Positions 1-11,200 of a stretch of DNA of 64,000 nucleotides are shown one piece after another. Position 1 is the stretch's first letter; every line of letters begins with the position of its first letter. Made by a program: the position numbers and the translations under genes. The notes beneath the pieces were generated by a model. That model did no database searches. It was not told the DNA's origin and was given only the letters and a program-made list of their open reading frames with translations. The DNA is from Zelopaecilomyces penicillatus (lineage: Eukaryota; Ascomycota; Sordariomycetes; Hypocreales; Pseudodiploosporaceae): assembly GCA_005765155.1 (NCBI GenBank), contig VCCP01000003.1:3100001-3164000 (forward strand), given 5' to 3'.

Positions 1-935
1 TACTTTATATGCAATGCTACTGCTTGTTATCAAGAACTCGACAAACCGCATACCCCAGCTAACAACCACGGAACTGTGTAAACTAGACACGCTGAGTGTA
101 ATAGTATTCGAGGCTTTGGAAGAGGGGTCCCCGGACGTTGCCGTGTTCAATCGTCCACCAGCGACTTAGGAAGGTCGTCGGTATGTGCAGCTTGAGGCTG
201 CCTTAATCACCAGACTCGTGCTCAGTCGTCATCCATAATTTCACTTGGCGATACGATGTGGCGGCTCCCTTATAAGTTACAATGTCCGATGTATATGCAT
301 CTCTACAGCGGTCAGGCGTGGAAAGGTGAGTACCTAATAGGCGCAAATACAAGGGCCTTAGCTGTGTGTGCATTGGTAGTGGGGTCGACATGCCCCAAAC
401 TGGTTCATCCGCCCCGCCCCAACCCACCTAATTACCTACTGTAGTACCTACTTACCTAGCAGGGTTGGTAGGCTAACCATCATGATCTTGACATGGGAGT
501 AGGGAGTACCTACTAACCTTAGAGTTGGTATTAGCGCATGACTTATCTGGTACCTACGGGCCTACGGCGGTGTCTTCGGGGTTTGGTCATGGAACCTGCA
601 GCCAGTCCTCCCGTCATCTACTAAACCTCCACTTGACACCGACTCGTGACTGTTAGTTGACTCTGCAGCTTCCTATTTCTAAACACATCATCAGTCACCA
701 CAGCTAGAGCGACGTTGCTGTGCACCTGGAACTAAGAGTACCTTAGCCGAAAGTCAACAAGCAAGAATCGGCAAGGCCATCATCTCTCATCTCCGCCAAC
801 CCTCAGTCTCTCCATTCTTGCCCCCCGTTCGTCATCGCCAGCCCGAAAACGCCGCTCGTTAGTCCGAAATCTATTACCGCACTTTGCACTGAGCGGCAGC
901 AGCCTGTGCCCCGTTGACCGGAGGCGGCCATCGTT
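1..935. other. intergenic, upstream of GH5 gene
   Basis: No convincing coding sequence on either strand; the open frames here are short, overlapping and without recognisable motifs. Positions about 430-560 are dense in TACCTA/TAGGTA hexamers, a low-complexity element that recurs in other intergenic parts of the window. The last 150 bases before the ATG at 936 are C/T-rich, as expected for a fungal promoter and leader. Confidence 0.6.
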
Positions 936-3242
936 ATGGCTTCCTTTCGCTTGACGATCGAGGATGGCCAATTTCGCGACGGTCATGGTCGACAGGTGGT
1001 CTTGAGGGGCATCAATGTTGCTGGTGATTGCAAGCTCCCCAGTGAGCCCGAACAGCCCTCTCATGCTGTGGACGACTTCTTCGACGGCGACAACGTTAGG
1101 TTCCATAAAAGACCATTCACCAAAGAAGATGCTCCAACGCACTTTGCGAGGATAAAGCGATATGGTTTCAACACAATCAGATATGTCTTTACATGGGAGG
1201 CTATCGAGGCGGCTGGTCCTGGCATCTATGACGAAGGGTTCATCCGGCATACTATCGAGATCTTGAGAATAGCAAAATCATACGGCCTGTACATCTTTAT
1301 GGATCCTCACCAAGACGTGTGGTCGAGATTTACAGGTGGTTCAGGAGCCCCTATGTGGACAGTCTACGCTTGTGGTCTCAATCCACAGAGTTTTGCTGCC
1401 ACTGAGGCGGCCATCGTCCACAACACTTACCCTGACCCTGATAACTTTCCCAAGATGATTTGGTCGACAAACTACTTTCGTCTTGCAGCCGGTACAATCT
1501 TTACTCTCTTCTTCGCTGGCAAAGACTTTGCACCAAAGTGTATCATCGATGGCATGAACATCCAGGATTATCTCCAAAGCCATTTCATCAACGCATGCGC
1601 ACACCTCGCCAAGCGCATCCATGAGGCTGGGGATCTCGAAAACGAGGTGGTCATGGGCTGGGAAAGCATGAATGAGCCCAATCGTGGCATGACAGGCTAC
1701 GCAGATATCACCATCATCCCGAAGGAGCATCCTCTCAAGAAGGGAACATGTCCCACCATGTGGCAGACCTTTTTGACCGGCATGGGAAGGGCCTGCGAAG
1801 TCGATGTTTGGGATATGGGTGGCCTGGGGCCGTACAAGGTTGGAACGAAGCTCATTGACCCACATGGCGAAACTGCCTGGCTACCTGTCGACTTTGATGA
1901 TGCCAGGTATGGATGGAAACGCGACCCGGGTTGGAAACTTGGAGAATGCATCTGGGCTCAACATGGAGTGTGGGACATGGCCTCGGACACAATTTTGAAC
2001 AAGTACTACTTCGCCAAAAACCCCAGAACCGGTGCGACTATCGACTATCCGACTTTCACCAACACATACTTTATGGACTTTTGGAGGAGTTACAGCAAGT
2101 CTTGTAGAAGTCAGCACAAGGATTGTCTTATGTTAATGCAGTATCCGACTCTAGAGCTACCCCCAGAAATCAAAGGAACAGCCGATGACGATCCCAAGAT
2201 GGCTTTCACGCCCCACTTTTACGACGGCATCACTCTGATGACGAAACATTGGAACAGCACTTGGAATGTTGATGTTGTAGGAGTGCTGCGTGGGAAGTAC
2301 TGGCATCCCGCGTTTGCCATCAGAATTGGCGAGACAGCTATCAGGAACTGTCTCAGAGATCAGCTAGCGACATTGCGTCAAGAAGGTTTGGATCGTACTG
2401 GAAAACATCCTTGTCTCATGACAGAGTTCGGTATCCCCTACGATATGGATGATAAGGCTGCATATAAGACAGGGGATTATACGAGCCAGTCACACGCGCT
2501 AGACGCCAACTACTTTGCTGCCGAAGGATCACAAATGGAAGGTCATTGCTTATGGCTATACAACACGTCGAATGACCACGAACGAGGCGACCAATGGAAC
2601 GGTGAAGACTTGTCAATCTTCTCTGTCGATGACAAGGTTCCCCCCGTGTCAGCTATACCGAAGACCATGTCTATCACCCAGTCGACTCCCAGCTTGTTGA
2701 AAGCATCCATGATGAACAGGGACAATAGCGATGATGGAAGCGTTACTCCGGGCAATATCCAGCGCACTCTTACCAACCCATCCATTAGTTCAACACCTTC
2801 AATTAAAGATCCAGAGCTCACCAACGCCCCAGGCTTCCGCGCTGCAGAAGCTTTTATTCGTCCAACGCCTACCGTTGTAGCAGGAAACATTCTGTCGTCT
2901 GGGTTCGACCTTCGGCAGTGCACCTACCAACTGAAACTCTCCGCCCCAAAGCCAGCTGCTACTGAAGCACCTACCATCGTCTTCCTTCCTGATTTCCATT
3001 TCCCGAAGGACCAATTTGAAGTTACTGTCTCAGCTGGAAAATGGGAAGTCAGTTGGGACGACGAGGAAGGTCCCTTGCTGCAAAGACTTAGATGGTGGCA
3101 TCCTGAGGGCGAGCAAAACTTGACAATCAAGGGCGTCATTAGGAAGCATAACGCCCCAGAGGGGTCGGCTGAAGAAGCCGGGTATCTGGAGCAGTGCCAG
3201 CAAGGATATGGCTTCAATTTCGGCAACTGCAGTATTATGTAG
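936..3242 (+). CDS. EGH1: GH5 ergosteryl-beta-glucosidase / EGCrP2-like glycosidase
   Basis: Intronless, 768 aa. It is predicted to hydrolyse steryl glucosides (ergosteryl-beta-glucoside) in the cytosol, as yeast Egh1 and Cryptococcus EGCrP2 do (GH5 subfamily 12). What shows this: the N-terminal signature VVLRGINVAGDCKLP (about residues 21-35), the acid/base Glu247 in WESMNEPN, the nucleophile Glu497 in LMTEFGIPYD, and a length close to the yeast protein. A C-terminal beta-sandwich follows from about residue 640. No signal peptide is visible, which fits a cytosolic enzyme. The ATG at 936 opens directly into the GH5 fold. Oddity: the last four residues are CSIM, a canonical CaaX box with X=Met, predicting farnesylation and membrane attachment. 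Family assignment is firm; the exact substrate is inferred from homologues. Confidence 0.9.
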   Translation: MASFRLTIEDGQFRDGHGRQVVLRGINVAGDCKLPSEPEQPSHAVDDFFDGDNVRFHKRPFTKEDAPTHFARIKRYGFNTIRYVFTWEAIEAAGPGIYDEGFIRHTIEILRIAKSYGLYIFMDPHQDVWSRFTGGSGAPMWTVYACGLNPQSFAATEAAIVHNTYPDPDNFPKMIWSTNYFRLAAGTIFTLFFAGKDFAPKCIIDGMNIQDYLQSHFINACAHLAKRIHEAGDLENEVVMGWESMNEPNRGMTGYADITIIPKEHPLKKGTCPTMWQTFLTGMGRACEVDVWDMGGLGPYKVGTKLIDPHGETAWLPVDFDDARYGWKRDPGWKLGECIWAQHGVWDMASDTILNKYYFAKNPRTGATIDYPTFTNTYFMDFWRSYSKSCRSQHKDCLMLMQYPTLELPPEIKGTADDDPKMAFTPHFYDGITLMTKHWNSTWNVDVVGVLRGKYWHPAFAIRIGETAIRNCLRDQLATLRQEGLDRTGKHPCLMTEFGIPYDMDDKAAYKTGDYTSQSHALDANYFAAEGSQMEGHCLWLYNTSNDHERGDQWNGEDLSIFSVDDKVPPVSAIPKTMSITQSTPSLLKASMMNRDNSDDGSVTPGNIQRTLTNPSISSTPSIKDPELTNAPGFRAAEAFIRPTPTVVAGNILSSGFDLRQCTYQLKLSAPKPAATEAPTIVFLPDFHFPKDQFEVTVSAGKWEVSWDDEEGPLLQRLRWWHPEGEQNLTIKGVIRKHNAPEGSAEEAGYLEQCQQGYGFNFGNCSIM
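3239..3242 (+). other. end of CaaX box (CSIM) and stop codon of the GH5 glycosidase
   Basis: The reading frame ends in Cys-Ser-Ile-Met followed by TAG (the Cys codon starts at 3228). CaaX proteins with X=Met are typical farnesyltransferase substrates. Whether this one is modified is an inference. Confidence 0.5.
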
Positions 3243-4123
3243 GGAGCTGGTCGTGGAAACTGGAAAGCATAAGGAGTGACCATGAAATTTGAAGATTGTT
3301 TGTTAGTCTCATGCTTGGCCGATAAGACATGCACTGGTGTGGAGTTTGGGAGAATTTGCTAATTTTTTCCTTTTTTGGACGTTACGCGGCATCTCTAGGT
3401 TGAGGGACTTTTGTGAAGGGCTAGATATGGTGAGCATCTTTGCAGAGCTGCTTAACCCACGGGTTTCTTCTTGGATTATACGGTCGTTGTAAGCGTTATC
3501 GCTTTTTCTTCTTCAATATTTATGGCATTTGTTCATTCATGCAAATTTATGCGGCCAACCCTCTACAGAACAACGAATAGTCACTCGAACGTAATTCTTT
3601 CCCTTCCAACATATCACATACATTTCATATTAATTCCCTTGCAATTCACTTTGAGTTACAAGCTCTCGTTTGGACAACCACGGGTGGGGCTTCTACAAGA
3701 ATACCACCTCATGTAGATGAATGGGGAATGTCGTGATCACTCCCTGGCAGTAACTTTGGACATGTCTAGGTTGAAGCTAGCACATTTGATACATTCTCGC
3801 ATGTAGATCATGGCCAATAAGAATCATTTCAAATGCAATCATCGTCGGGTTGCAGACGCCAGAGGAACCCTGATGGTATGAGATCTCGCAACCTTGATGG
3901 ACTCTCACATGTTGGCCGACTTATGGGGTCAAAACGCAAATCAACTCTTGGGGGTAATCATACAATGAACCATAAAAGCAGGCCCCTCGAATTTCTTTTT
4001 TAAAAGGTCGTTTCCTGGCTATCACATCTTTATCAAACGTACTCATATTAACCCCTTTCCTTGTGTGTGAAATAGACAACAAGATATCTTGTTACTACTG
4101 AGTGTCTCGTGGAGCAGCACATC
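3243..4123. other. intergenic, GH5 3' region and GTPase promoter
   Basis: AT-rich 3' flank of the GH5 gene, then the upstream region of the GTPase gene. I see no gene: an 81-codon frame at 3471-3716 has no motif and sits in a T-rich stretch. Confidence 0.55.
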
Positions 4124-6325
4124 ATGGTTCGATTTCAAACCAGACTGGAACATCACAAAAAGAAGAGGCTGAGTCGAGCAGCCCGGGCAGCCCGAGCAGT
4201 CATGATGCCAAAAAGTCCCTTACCAGTAACACTACTGTCAGGATTCTTGGTGAGTTGATACTACTCTTATGCATACCCTAGTACAATCCCGAATCAAAGT
4301 TAGTCTAGTCTAACCAAGCGCTTTTGTAGGGCTCGGGTAAGACGACATTACTACAGCATATATTACGCAGCGAGCATGGTCTCCGTATAGCAGTTGTCGT
4401 TAACGACATAGGAGCGTGAGGAAAACTCCTTCCCCCTTTTTAGTATTGTTAAACGGGATATGCTGACGTGACTTTGTCCATATAGGATCAATGTCGACGC
4501 GTCCCTCATCAAACAAACTCATCGCCTGACACAAACTAGCGAGAAGGTCATATCTCTACAGAATGGATGTATCTGCTGTACCCTGAGAGGAGATTTGCTG
4601 GAGGAGCTGGTCAAATTAGCGCAGCTGCAGGAGTTTGACTACATCATCATCGAAAGCAGTGGTATAAGTGAACCTGAGCAGGTTGCTGAGACTTTTGATG
4701 CTCGATTGGCTGAGCAGATGGGTCAGATTGCCAACGGCGATGGCACGGCCGGCCTAGACAAGGCAATGATGAGAGTGCTTAAACAGTTGTGAGTACAATC
4801 TGCTTTTTTCTTAGATATGCAGTACAGATTCTAACGCATAGATTAATAGAAAAGCAGCAGGTGGACTGCAAAAGTTTGCTCGCCTTGATACCACTGTTAC
4901 CGTTATTGACTCTTTTACAATGATGAATGACTTTGACACAGCCGACCTGCTTTCGTCTCGACGGGACGACGTGACTCCAGAAGATGAGCGCACTGTGTCT
5001 GATCTTATGGTTGATCAGATTGAGTTTGCAGACGTGATTGTTTTAAATAAAATGGACATGGTAAGCACACACACACACATATATATATAATATCTCAAAG
5101 CCAAAACCGAAGTGATGCTCATCTGCTAATTAATATTTTAAATCTTCAGATTGCCCCCGAAACTAAACTGCAAGTCATCGACTTGGTCCGCAAGCTCAAC
5201 CGCCGTGCCAAAATTCTAGATTCTAGCTACGCCAAGGTTGATGTGCAGGAGATAGTCAACACGGGGCTTTTCAAACTTGACTTGGCGCAGACCGGGTACG
5301 GCTGGCTCCAAGACTTGCATGCAATGACTGTGCGCGAGGTAAGATAAAGATACTTGCCAAGCGTTCCCCCCCCCCCCCCCCCTTCTTTTATTTAAAGAAG
5401 AAAAATAGAAATGTGCTACATTGCTTGGTTTCAAAAAGGCTTACATATTCTCTTTTATCTGTGTGGATAGGTCAACGGCCGTAATGTGGTGACGCCCAAG
5501 CCGGAGACGGAAGAGTATAATGTACAGAGCTTTATATATACCCGCCAGCGGCCGTTTCATCCTCGTCGGCTTTTTGCGCTTTTGTATGACAAGTTTATTC
5601 TCCAGATGGAGCAACCTGAAGATGACGACGATGAAGATGAGGATGAAGACGAAGACATGAGACAAGAAGAAGATTTTGAAATGGTCAATGATGATGGGAC
5701 AAGCGTAGCTTCATCATCACAAAGTTCGCATTCCACACCTCGAACAGTTCATTCTCCGGAAACAGCAGCATTATTGAAGGATACTGGAGATGAAGCCACA
5801 ATAATGGACACTGATCCATTGGACATCCCATCCAATGAAACCATCTTAGCCAATAAACGCGCACACGCAACGCTGGCACGACTCTTCCGCTCCAAGGGGG
5901 AGTATTTCCTAGCCTCACGGCCCCATCGGGCAGGAGAGTGGTCTCAAGCCGGAGCGATACTGACCCTGACTGGAGGCCGTCCGTGGTTCTGCACCATCCC
6001 TCGTGAAGAGTACACCACCGGCGACAAGGAGGTGGACGGCCTTGTGGAGCATGACATTGCCAAGGGGGGTGAATGGGGCGACCGGCGGCAGGAGATTGTC
6101 TTTATTGGAGAGAAGCTTGACCATGCTAGGATTGAGGCCATGCTGGACGAGTGCTTACTCACTGACAGTGAGTTTTCGGAGTGGCAGCGGGTTATGCGGG
6201 ATGAGAGGCTGCGTGGGCTAGAGCAGAGAGACGCGTTGGAGGATATGTTTGAGGATGGATTTCCGGACTGGGCAGGGGATGGTGGTGGAGGTGAAGATGC
6301 CGAAGGGCATGAGCATCGCCATTAG
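4124..6325 (+). CDS. COG0523/CobW-family P-loop GTPase (putative metallochaperone)
   Basis: Six exons: 4124-4249, 4330-4415, 4486-4788, 4850-5060, 5150-5338, 5471-6325, giving 589 aa. COG0523 GTPases deliver metals, often zinc or cobalt, to client enzymes. Visible: Walker A GFLGSGKTT (about residues 40-48, split by intron 1), the metal-binding CXCC motif GCICC with Cys99, Cys101 and Cys102, a switch/Walker B region IIESSGISEP, NKMD (238-241) and a C-terminal CobW_C domain (YFLASRP and WSQAGAILTLTGGRPWF). An Asp/Glu-rich run (about 354-380) interrupts the C-terminal half, and the tail is His-containing (GHEHRH). The N-terminal CPELVPI-type client motif of ZNG1 proteins is absent, so I do not call it ZNG1. 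Splice phases agree at every junction. Intron 5 carries a 17-base C run. Confidence 0.85.
5366..5382. repeat. C17 homopolymer in GTPase intron 5
   Basis: An uninterrupted run of 17 C followed by a T-rich stretch, inside intron 5339-5470. It is likely length-variable and a sequencing-error hot spot, but it does not affect the coding frame. Confidence 0.9.
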
Positions 6326-6476
6326 TAATTACATGTAACTTGAATGGAACTTGGATGCATCTAACGCTTGACATTTCATCGCATGGATCATGAAGTAGGG
6401 GGCACGTAGTAACAACTGCGATCATGGCCTGGTAACAACCGACTCGGACAGACAACTGCCGAGCTGGGCATCTATG

Positions 6477-6507
<31 letters not shown>

Positions 6508-8258
6508 GTGCGTAGGTGTGTGGTGTTTCCAATTGGCTCCAAGTTCTAACGCGGTTTATGCCTCGGACGATGGAAGTGCCGTCCAAAGCGGAGCTCGCAC
6601 TTCTTGTTCTATCATGTTCCTTGTAACATGTTTCCAGCCGGGCCGGGGAACAGACGATGGGAGACACGACAAGACAAGAAAGGGTTGCATTGTGCGAACC
6701 GGGGGAGGCGAGGTTGGGAAGCAGCATGATTTAATACCTGTCAACCTGTCTCCTAATAGGTACTAATTCAATCAGAGCCCTGCTGCAATGCAGCCATGGT
6801 GAAGGAAAGCCTGACAGCTGAGCGCCCTGTCCCATATTAGCTTCCCTCGATAGTGATGGCGTTGAAGGTTTCAGGCGGCGGTCCGTTCAAGTGCCTCAAA
6901 CAAGGCCGTTGGTGACACAGTTGGCGGGTTGATTGTATCTGGTATACTGACGACCTGGCTGCCCTCATGCTCGCCCTTTGTGTTATGTTGTTGTTATTAT
7001 TATTAGCTCGCCCTTGGCCTTGCATTTAGTTAGTTGCATTCCCATGTTTCAACCGACGCGCAGGCACATTGTCTCGGCCAGCGAGCAAACATCGACGTTG
7101 CCATGTGGCGGCGAACGGGACAATCAATCATCAAAAGGAACGTGAATCTCATGTGTGCTGCTTGTCGTACATTAGTGCCAGCCTTGCCAGACAACTGATT
7201 CAGCACCTCCTAAATGCTCCGATTATGGACGTTTTGCGTGGGCACAGCGATAGCCGCTGCTAGTCGCGCGACATCTCGCAAACTCGTAAATCAAAGGAGA
7301 CAGACATTGCAAGTCTGATCTGAACAGTTTGCTCCCTCCTTGTCCTTCATGCAAGTGCTCGTGCAAGCCACCGCATCTCGGCCCCCGTTACGCAGCGTTC
7401 ATTGGCTTAAACGTTTTGGCTCGAGGGCGAACCGAGCGCCCTGATTCGCTAACCCTGGATGTCCCCCGCTATGGCATCTGCCTCTAAGCGCCTACCGTTC
7501 AGATGGCCTCTCAATGCCTGACGGGGAGAGAAGAAGTGGATGGCCGAGGCGGCTCAGTCGGCCCACCAAGGACCACTGTAAGCCCATTGAAAGGGCCACC
7601 GAAGGGGCACTAAAGGGCTACGGAGGACCCCCTGGCTCGATTGCCCAGCCCCACACCCATCTGGAATGGCCCACCCACCGCGAGAAAGCTGCCTGGGAGA
7701 GCTTCCATGGTGTCTGGCGTACGATGGATGGATCGATGGATGGCCCATTGTCGTTGGTGCCATGCTCCAATTACCCATACCTCTGTTAAACACCATCGTC
7801 GGGGCCTTGATCCGGACGCCTCCTCCATCCCACCGTTGAATGCCCGGGATCCCAATCAGGCCGGGGCGAGTTAACGGTCACCTCGCCATCCCTCGGCAGC
7901 GTGCATCTAGCGTTGTTTCGGATGGTTCTGCCCAGCCCTGTCACAAACCAGCACAAAGAGAGTCTGATAGGGAGTCGTGTGGTGGTCGTAGCAGCTACTA
8001 ATCTTTCCCGATCCGACAAACAGGTCGATACGGCCAGCCTCGTCGCGCCGAGTCGTTACTCAGTAATCTCGATTTCTCCCCAGCCATCATCGTTGTCCTC
8101 TTCAACCGGCGGCATCGACGACCGACGAAGCTCCTGGTCCTGGCCCTCACAGCCAAAGGGCGTCTCCCGTTCCGCTTCGATTCGAAAACAATACTCGCCG
8201 CCCTCGCGACCGATCATCCTGAGGCGGGCGCTCCCCTCCCGCTCCAGAGCCGCCTATC
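6326..8258. other. intergenic, including BCK1 upstream region
   Basis: Almost 2 kb without a supportable gene. It holds a TATG microsatellite (6472-6506), a short TTA/GTT repeat around 6985-7003 and a GATGGATCGATGG repeat near 7724-7743. Overlapping open frames on both strands at 7510-7870 have no motifs. The 350 bases before 8259 are C/T-rich, consistent with a long leader for the kinase gene. Confidence 0.55.
6472..6506. repeat. (TATG)n microsatellite
   Basis: About eight perfect tandem copies of a tetranucleotide downstream of the GTPase gene, noncoding. Confidence 0.9.
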
Positions 8259-11200
8259 ATGTATCAACAAAACGGACAAAGACATGCTTCGGCCAGTGAC
8301 CCGAGTAGGTCCTTTCAGGTGCCTCCTCCGCCGCCCATGTCTCCTCCCATGGTACAGCCTCAAATGAACAACATCATGGCTCTGCCACCTCCACCGCCTC
8401 TCAGATATCCTACCGTGCCTGGTTCTACGCCAGGCGTCATGATCCCGCCACCTCCAGGGCCTCCACCGGGCACCAACATGGGCCAGCAGCCTTCATGGCA
8501 TGGAAACTACGGGCGAGTGTACGATGGTCGCCCAAGCTTTAGCTTGCCCCCGCCGCCGCCGTCGACGGTCCAGCACCAGCCTTATAACCCGAATAAGTTT
8601 CACGCCGCCATGGCAGCCGGCCAGACAATCGCCATGCCTCCGCCTCCTCGCCATATTGACACCATGGGCGCTACCTATATACCAACGGGCGAGTCGTATG
8701 GGGAGGGTGTGGGCATTCCAGGTTTCGGCAGGGACGATTCGATCATGACGCTGAGCTCCCAAGGCTCCTGGCAGATTGTAACGCCTCAAAGCGGGACTGA
8801 TACAAATACGACAACGCCGATGGACGATGCGACGTCTAGGGATAGACTTTGGGTGTCCGGGATACAAACCCGAGGACTTTCAAATGCGTCCAATGCGACA
8901 ACCGCAAGCATGGCCCCAAGCACGATTCCTCCAGAAATCGCAGCACAATGGACGATGGAAAATGTTATATTGTGGCTTTCGCAGAACCAGTTTTCCAAGG
9001 ATTGGCAAGAAACCTTCAAGGGCTTGAACTTATGCGGCGTCCAGTTTCTGGAGCTTGGCAGTGCCCACGGTGGGCGTGGCAACTTCGGCATGATGCATCA
9101 AAAAGTATACCCTCGCTTAGCTCAGGAGTGTACGCAGAGTGGCACAGGATGGGATCAACCAAGAGAGCGAGAGGAAGGAAAGCGCATGCGGAGGCTGATT
9201 CGAAGTATTGTCACGGGCAAACCTGTCGAAGCATCGAAGATGGTTCCCGCTCATGGCCGAAAAGAGTCAGTGACAGGCGGGCAATCAACAAATCTGCCCA
9301 GTGCTGGGACTGATACAGTGGATTCTCCAAACGTAAGTTGAAAAAACAATCCGTCATCTCTAGTGATGCAAAAGTGATCTTGGACTAAGCAAATGACAGA
9401 CGCCTCTCAACATGGCCAGCTCAGGACTGGCTGCTCGCAGATTCTCACAATCGAGGCCAACTACGATAACGTCTCTGAACAACGGGGCAATCAACTCTGA
9501 TTCAAATCACCGAGCTCTACTAAAAAACCTCGAAATTGATAGTAATCGACGTCAAAGTCCGAATACAAGTGAATCAACAGAAGCGGGACCATTTAAAGGA
9601 CGTGCAGCCCATCCTGGTAGTCCCAATGGAAGTCCTAAATCTCAGCAAGTGCATTATCCCTCAACAACAACCCCTATTCTTTCAGCTTCACCTGGCTCTG
9701 CCAAGTTTGGACATCGCTCAAGAAACAGTACGGATTCCACATCATCTAGCGCTGCAATATATGGATCCGGAATACCCTCAGACACGCTGGCCCTGCTGAG
9801 CAAAGGAATGTCAATAAATGATATGATATCATCTAGCAGAACCCAAGATATACGATCGCGGCAATCCCCTCTTGATTACAGTGATAGATCAGCCGGCTCA
9901 GAGATTCCATCGTCAGCTAAAGATTCAAAAAGCTTCCTCAGTTTCCTATCAAGAAGGAAGAGGCAAAATATGGACGGTGCATTCCCCTCTCCTGAGGAGG
10001 TCGACTCCCCAACCTCCCCTGCATCGTTTCCCAAGCCCCATGCGGTAGGTATGCGAGGACCGAATAGCAGTGACACCCACTTGGACCGCATCGGCTCCGG
10101 AATGAGTGTGATGGATAAAGCGGAACTTTCTTCTCACCCGAGGGCCAGAACAGCCAATCCTGTGAGGACATATGTGTTGGCTACAATGGACTTTTGGAAC
10201 TATCGAATGTGTGATATTACAGAAGCTGAGACTGCGGCAGAGATTCGTCAGGTCATTTGTTTCAATATTGGCCTTGGTGACTGCCAGACTTCAGCTATAT
10301 ATGCTACAGAGCTAGGCAAATTTGACCACAGCGAACCACTGGATGACCTGAGACTGCTTACCGATAAGAGACTGAAGGCAGATGCGGCAGGATCACTCAA
10401 ATTCTTTGTTGCACCTCGAGAAATATCTACACCCAGTTTGAGTGGCGTGGCTGCATCCTTATCTCCTGGGTTTATCCCGCCAGGGATGGATGAAGAGGCA
10501 TATGCTCGTCTTAATGGTCGGCAGCGATCCAGTTCTTCTCCCCCAACATCGCGGTCCAACACCTTGACGAGTGAAACCATTGACGATAAGTCGCTTGCGC
10601 AGGAAGCCAGCGAATACAGGGCAGAAATGGAGAGAAAGCAGCGAGAGTATCTAGCAAAGCGAAAACAAGCAAACAAAAAAGAAAGTCCAACTGCTCACGA
10701 GATATCCGCAGGTTTTGGCATTGTGGGCAGAATTGTGGACTTTGATCAGCCTCGAAATTCGCCCTACGAGGACAAAAAGCCCGAACAGCTCTTCCCGCAA
10801 AGAAGGCCGCCTGCACCTCCTAGCGACCCATCAGCAACGTTGATCAAAGCCAATTCATTGAGCAGGAAGTCTGGACATCATCATTCGCGTTCATCCAATG
10901 GTAGTATGGAAGGCTATCCCACTCCAAGGTTTCCGTTGTCATCATCAACAACGGGAGATATGGATGCGTCTGAGGGGAACAGGAAGAGTAAACTTGGCGT
11001 GCAAACTACATGTCCTAGCTCTGGCATTAGTTCCGGAATTGGTGCAGCGCTCGTAGGCATGGGGAGAAACTTGAGTGCTATCGGTCAATCCACAGCCAAC
11101 GGGCCTCGTGGTGCACCACCCCTGAACAGGACTGTGTCGCAGCCAGTAGAAAATACTAGCAATGGCACAGAGCAGCCAGGTAAGAAAACATTGTCTTCTG

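Noticed and set aside
7514..7870. Overlapping open frames on both strands before BCK1
   Set aside because: Short, motif-free and overlapping each other; probably leader or promoter sequence.
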